This document shows, piece by piece, positions 6,105 through 7,879 of a stretch of DNA of 7,879 bases; position 1 is the stretch's first letter; every line of letters starts with the position of its first letter. A program made the translations under genes and the position numbers. A model generated the notes under the pieces. The model saw only the letters and a list, made by a program, of their open reading frames with translations. It had not been told where the DNA came from and searched no databases. This DNA comes from an uncultured Oscillospiraceae bacterium (GTDB lineage: Bacteria; Bacillota; Clostridia; Oscillospirales; Oscillospiraceae): the NCBI GenBank assembly GCA_900762005.1, contig CAAFEV010000260.1:1-7879 (forward strand), given 5' to 3'.

Positions 6105-6507
6105 GGTGTTCCTCCGTGACGGCGGCATACAGTTCCTCGGCGCGTGCCTGTCTGCCCAATAGATAGAGCGCGCCAAACAGTGCCTCTACGCCGGTCGCCT
6201 TGGAATATTCGCTTGCCGTGGCATTTTTCGGGATGCTGTTGACATGGGCGTTACGTCCGCGGCGGTAAAAGCCTGTCTCCTCCTCGGTCAAAAGCGGCAA
6301 GAGCCGCCCGGTCAGGGCAGCCTGCGCCTCGGCACGGACGCAGGAGACCGCCTTTTTGTGCAGCGCACCATGCTTGCCGGGTATGGCGGCACAGAGCGCG
6401 GTACGCACCATAAGCTCAAAAACCGCGTCGCCGATGTAGGCAAGCGAGAGCGCGGGCAGAGCATTGATTTGCAACAGCGTAAGCTGCGGATGCAGCGTAT
6501 TTTCCAT
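6094..6507 (-). CDS. mrnC: Mini-ribonuclease 3 (Mini-III), 23S rRNA maturation
   Basis: Dimeric RNase III-type endonuclease lacking the double-strand-RNA-binding domain. In Bacillus it trims the ends of 23S precursor rRNA in the cytoplasm, assisted by ribosomal protein L3. The 137-aa protein shows the RNase III signature at LAYIGDAVFELMVR (22-35, metal ligand Asp27), the helix with FYRRGRNAHVNSIPKNA (80-96) and the second metal-binding segment TGVEALFGALYL (105-116, Glu108). The length is normal for the family. AAGGAGG (6515-6521) sits 7 nt before the ATG. The gene starts 14 bp after glcK and overlaps the start of rqcH. In many Firmicutes mrnC lies next to cysS instead, so the partnership here is different. 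The coupling with rqcH groups two ribosome-related functions. Confidence 0.93.
   Translation of the reverse strand: MENTLHPQLTLLQINALPALSLAYIGDAVFELMVRTALCAAIPGKHGALHKKAVSCVRAEAQAALTGRLLPLLTEEETGFYRRGRNAHVNSIPKNATASEYSKATGVEALFGALYLLGRQARAEELYAAVTEEHHAV
6111..6115 (-). promoter_or_regulatory. Ribosome binding site that fixes the rqcH start
   Basis: GGAGG on the minus strand, 6 nt before the ATG at 6104 and located within the last codons of mrnC. The frame is open upstream to 6176, but the extra 24 residues do not resemble the NFACT N-terminus and have no comparable site. Confidence 0.75.
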
Positions 6508-6521
6508 AGTGCTCCCTCCTT

Positions 6522-7457
6522 TTAGGACTGCAGCAGATAAAATGCGCCGTACATTCCGGCATCGTTGCCGAGCGTGGCAAGGGCAAACTGTGTGCCCTTG
6601 CAGGCGTGAAACATATGTCTGACGAAGTGCCGCTCGACACCGCGCAGCAGATACGCCCCCGCCCCGGAAACGCCGCCGCCGAGCACCACGCGCTCCGGGT
6701 CAGCGACACAGCAGGCGGAGGCAAGTGCCTCGCCGAGATAGTCAAAGACGGTTTCAAGCGTCTGTGCGGCGTAGGCATCGCCCGCCTGCGCGGCAGAAAA
6801 GACGTCCTTACAGGTGAGCTCCGGCAGGCTGCGCAGGACGGAGGGGGTATCGGTTTTCGACAAGCCCTCCTTTGCGACACGGGCTATGCCGTTGGCAGAG
6901 GCGTACTGCTCTACGCAGCCGCGCTTGCCGCAGGTGCAGGGGTATTTATCCGGCGCACTGACGGTAATGTGCCCGATTTCACCGCCGACACCATGCGCAC
7001 CGCCGAGAATTTTCCCGTCCAAAATCACACCGCCGCCGATGCCCGTGCCGATGGTCACGAAAATTGCCGACTGACAGCCCATGCCGCCGCCCTGCCGATA
7101 CTCACCGAGCGCGGCACAGTTGGCATCGTTCCCGGCACAGACACGCAGTCCGGTCAGTACTCCGAGGGCATCATGCAGATTAAACACACCCCAGTTCAGA
7201 TTGACACAGCGGTTGACCAAGCCCGACGCGGCGACGGGTCCCGGCACACCGATGCCGATACCGAGCAGGTCGGAGTGTTGCAGCTTCCTTTTGTGTACAA
7301 TCGTCCGCACTGTTGCGGCAATATCGGGCAAAATCGCCGCACCGCTGTTTTCCGTGCGGGTCGGCAGCTTGGTTTTATACTGTATTGCTCCGTTTTCGTC
7401 GAACAGACCGAGCTTGATACTCGTGCCGCCGACATCCACGCCAAAGCCGTAGGTCAT
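6522..7457 (-). CDS. glcK: ROK-family glucokinase
   Basis: Phosphorylates glucose (or a related hexose) with ATP to the 6-phosphate, feeding glycolysis in the cytoplasm. The 311-aa protein has the N-terminal phosphate loop VDVGGTSIK (7-15), the catalytic GND at 109-111 (Asp111 as general base), ATP-site glycines FVTIGTGIGGG (133-143), EIGH at 160-163 and the ROK zinc site CTCGKRGC (174-181, Cys174, Cys176, Cys181 with His163), then VEQYAS and VVLGGGVSGAG near the C-terminus. The intact EIGH and single ROK domain with no N-terminal winged helix mark it as a kinase rather than a ROK repressor. Substrate preference (glucose, N-acetylmannosamine, fructose) cannot be settled by eye; glucokinase is the best fit. 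GAGGAA lies 6 nt before the ATG. It is the first gene of the minus-strand run. Confidence 0.92.
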   Translation of the reverse strand: MTYGFGVDVGGTSIKLGLFDENGAIQYKTKLPTRTENSGAAILPDIAATVRTIVHKRKLQHSDLLGIGIGVPGPVAASGLVNRCVNLNWGVFNLHDALGVLTGLRVCAGNDANCAALGEYRQGGGMGCQSAIFVTIGTGIGGGVILDGKILGGAHGVGGEIGHITVSAPDKYPCTCGKRGCVEQYASANGIARVAKEGLSKTDTPSVLRSLPELTCKDVFSAAQAGDAYAAQTLETVFDYLGEALASACCVADPERVVLGGGVSGAGAYLLRGVERHFVRHMFHACKGTQFALATLGNDAGMYGAFYLLQS

Positions 7458-7493
7458 TGATGGTTCCTCATTTCTCCGGATAATTCTCCCTGC

Positions 7494-7525
7494 AAAGAGC
7501 GGTTCTTTCGTTCACGCTTGGTGAA
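7494..7525. repeat. Two adjacent short inverted repeats in the glcK leader
   Basis: AAAGA-GCGGT-TCTTT (7494-7508) and TTCAC-GCTTG-GTGAA (7511-7525) are each perfect 5-bp arms around 5-nt centres, with centres 17 bp apart. They lie between the predicted glcK promoter and its ribosome binding site, where an operator or a small leader hairpin would act. Seen directly; a regulatory role is inference, and such short arms can arise by chance. Confidence 0.35.
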
Positions 7526-7536
7526 AGATTAAAAAC

Positions 7537-7545
7537 AGTATAACA
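7537..7545 (-). promoter_or_regulatory. Candidate extended -10 promoter for the glcK-mrnC-rqcH run
   Basis: The minus strand reads TGTTATACT, that is a TGn extension followed by TATACT (5 of 6 to TATAAT). No good -35 lies 17 bp upstream (about TAGCAA). The predicted start near 7530 leaves a leader of roughly 73 nt containing the two small inverted repeats. Confidence 0.4.
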
Positions 7546-7610
7546 GATTTGGGGAGAGATTGCTATCCCTTAAGTGCGGCAAGGGCGAAAGAAATCACAC
7601 CAAGTTTACA

Positions 7611-7624
7611 ATAATGTTTATTAT
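7611..7624. repeat. AT-rich inverted repeat upstream of the plus-strand promoter
   Basis: ATAAT-GTTT-ATTAT, perfect 5-bp arms with a 4-nt centre, 24 nt upstream of the TTGACA hexamer at 7649. Could be an operator for the plus-strand promoter or part of an AT-rich UP-like region; chance is possible given the local A+T richness. Confidence 0.3.
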
Positions 7625-7648
7625 GTCTACTACAAAAAAGGGAGCGCG

Positions 7649-7677
7649 TTGACATTTTGGCGCGGAATGGATATGTT
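7649..7677 (+). promoter_or_regulatory. Strong-looking sigma-A promoter reading out of the window
   Basis: TTGACA (7649-7654), a full match to the -35 consensus, is followed after exactly 17 bp by TATGTT (7672-7677), 4 of 6 to the -10 consensus. The upstream 40 bp are A-rich. It points right, into the repeat block and toward whatever gene begins after 7879, and is divergent from glcK. Inferred from consensus only. Confidence 0.5.
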
Positions 7678-7688
7678 TTAATAGCTGA

Positions 7689-7717
7689 GAATGACGGGAA
7701 ACGAGGGAATGACGGGA
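7689..7717 (+). repeat. 11-bp direct repeat, period 18
   Basis: GAATGACGGGA occurs at 7689-7699 and again at 7707-7717. The bases between (AACGAGG) resemble the G-rich heptamers at the right edge, suggesting that both belong to the same degenerate repeat block. Confidence 0.6.
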
Positions 7718-7725
7718 GAAAGCCC

Positions 7726-7742
7726 CCGCCCTACGGGTGCGG
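7726..7742. repeat. GC-rich hairpin at the left of the repeat block
   Basis: CCC-TAC-GGG (7729-7737), extended by CCG/CGG with a 2-nt bulge, forms a short GC-rich hairpin. The surrounding AGCCCCCGCCCTACGGG wording recurs, as I recall, in intergenic repeats of gut Ruminococcaceae; this is from memory, not a search. Confidence 0.4.
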
Positions 7743-7774
7743 CGGAGGGATGGGGGATGGAGAACGGGGGTTCT

Positions 7775-7849
7775 CTCCCTCAGTCGCGGCTATGCCGCGA
7801 CAGATCTCGCTGCGGCTCGGTCGCGTTTCGCTACCCTCGTCAGAGGGAG
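7775..7849. repeat. Structured palindromic intergenic repeat (CTCCCTC...GAGGGAG type)
   Basis: The ends CTCCCTC (7775-7781) and GAGGGAG (7843-7849) are perfect complements. Inside are a perfect 8-bp stem with a TAT loop, GTCGCGGC/GCCGCGAC (7783-7801), and a second hairpin around GCG-TTT-CGC extended by GGT/ACC with one mismatch (7819-7835). The right arm can pair instead with the neighbouring CCCTC (7834-7838) across a GTCA loop. It resembles the dispersed GGCTCCCTCTGACGAGGGAG family that I recall from gut clostridia. It codes for nothing visible. It could act as a bidirectional terminator or a mobile structured repeat. Confidence 0.65.
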
Positions 7850-7851
7850 CC

Positions 7852-7879
7852 AAGGACTGGGGACGGGGGACGAGGGACG
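7852..7879 (+). repeat. G-rich heptamer tandem repeat at the window edge
   Basis: GGGGACG (7859-7865), GGGGACG (7866-7872) and AGGGACG (7873-7879) follow in register, preceded by a degenerate copy AAGGACT (7852-7858). The array is cut by the window end, so its length is unknown. The G runs could support a G-quadruplex on the plus strand. Confidence 0.65.

Larger units (their letters stand above)
7458..7879. other. Gene-free intergenic stretch with leader, promoters and a repeat block
   Basis: No coding frame with a ribosome binding site is visible on either strand over these 422 bases. The left part (to about 7680) is A+T-rich and holds the glcK leader, a minus-strand promoter, the ATAAT/ATTAT inverted repeat and a plus-strand promoter. 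The right part (7689 to the edge) is G+C-rich and built of direct, palindromic and heptamer repeats, listed separately. No tRNA fold was recognised. Confidence 0.75.

Noticed and set aside
6606..7460. 284-codon plus-strand frame antisense to glcK
   Set aside because: Low-complexity shadow of a GC-rich gene. The minus strand carries all ROK motifs.
7689..7879. CRISPR array
   Set aside because: Repeats are short, degenerate and without unique spacers of constant length; no cas genes are present.

Overview
The window reads as chromosomal DNA from an endospore-lineage Gram-positive anaerobe, most likely a gut-type clostridium of the Ruminococcaceae/Oscillospiraceae kind. The reasons are a SpoVAC spore membrane protein, strong AAGGAGG-type ribosome binding sites, a Firmicutes-type Mini-III ribonuclease and RqcH, and a GC-rich palindromic intergenic repeat at the right edge of a type I associate with those genomes. 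The genus cannot be fixed from the sequence alone.

Layout: (1) 77-2921, minus strand: a proB-proA-proC proline operon read right to left from a good extended -10 promoter at 2947-2975. proB and proA overlap by 4 bp (ATGA), and proA and proC are 13 bp apart. proA is broken by a one-base (or -2) frameshift near 1902-1904. (2) 3058-3501, plus strand: a lone spoVAC, divergent from proB, with a forespore-type promoter candidate, closed by a strong hairpin terminator (3506-3549). (3) 3548-7457, minus strand: a compact run transcribed as glcK (ROK sugar kinase), mrnC (Mini-III RNase), rqcH (ribosome quality control) and a phage-lysin-like N-acetylmuramoyl-L-alanine amidase. The gaps are 14 bp, an 11-bp overlap, and 46 bp. 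(4) 7458-7879: a gene-free stretch with the glcK leader and promoter, a strong plus-strand promoter candidate pointing out of the window, and a block of G-rich direct, palindromic and heptamer repeats that runs off the edge.

How the genes fit together: proB, proA and proC encode the three enzymes from glutamate to proline. With proA interrupted, the route should be blocked at glutamate-5-semialdehyde unless the frameshift is a sequencing error. mrnC (23S rRNA maturation) and rqcH (tailing of stalled nascent chains on 60S-like 50S subunits) are both ribosome-linked and translationally coupled. glcK upstream supplies glucose-6-phosphate. The amidase at the end of the run has no secretion signal and looks like a captured phage endolysin.

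No CRISPR array, tRNA, rRNA, transposase or defence system was seen. The gene content is mostly ordinary. The points worth a second look are the broken proA, the captured lysin, the D-to-E change in the RqcH D-R motif, the solitary spoVAC and the structured repeat with competing folds.
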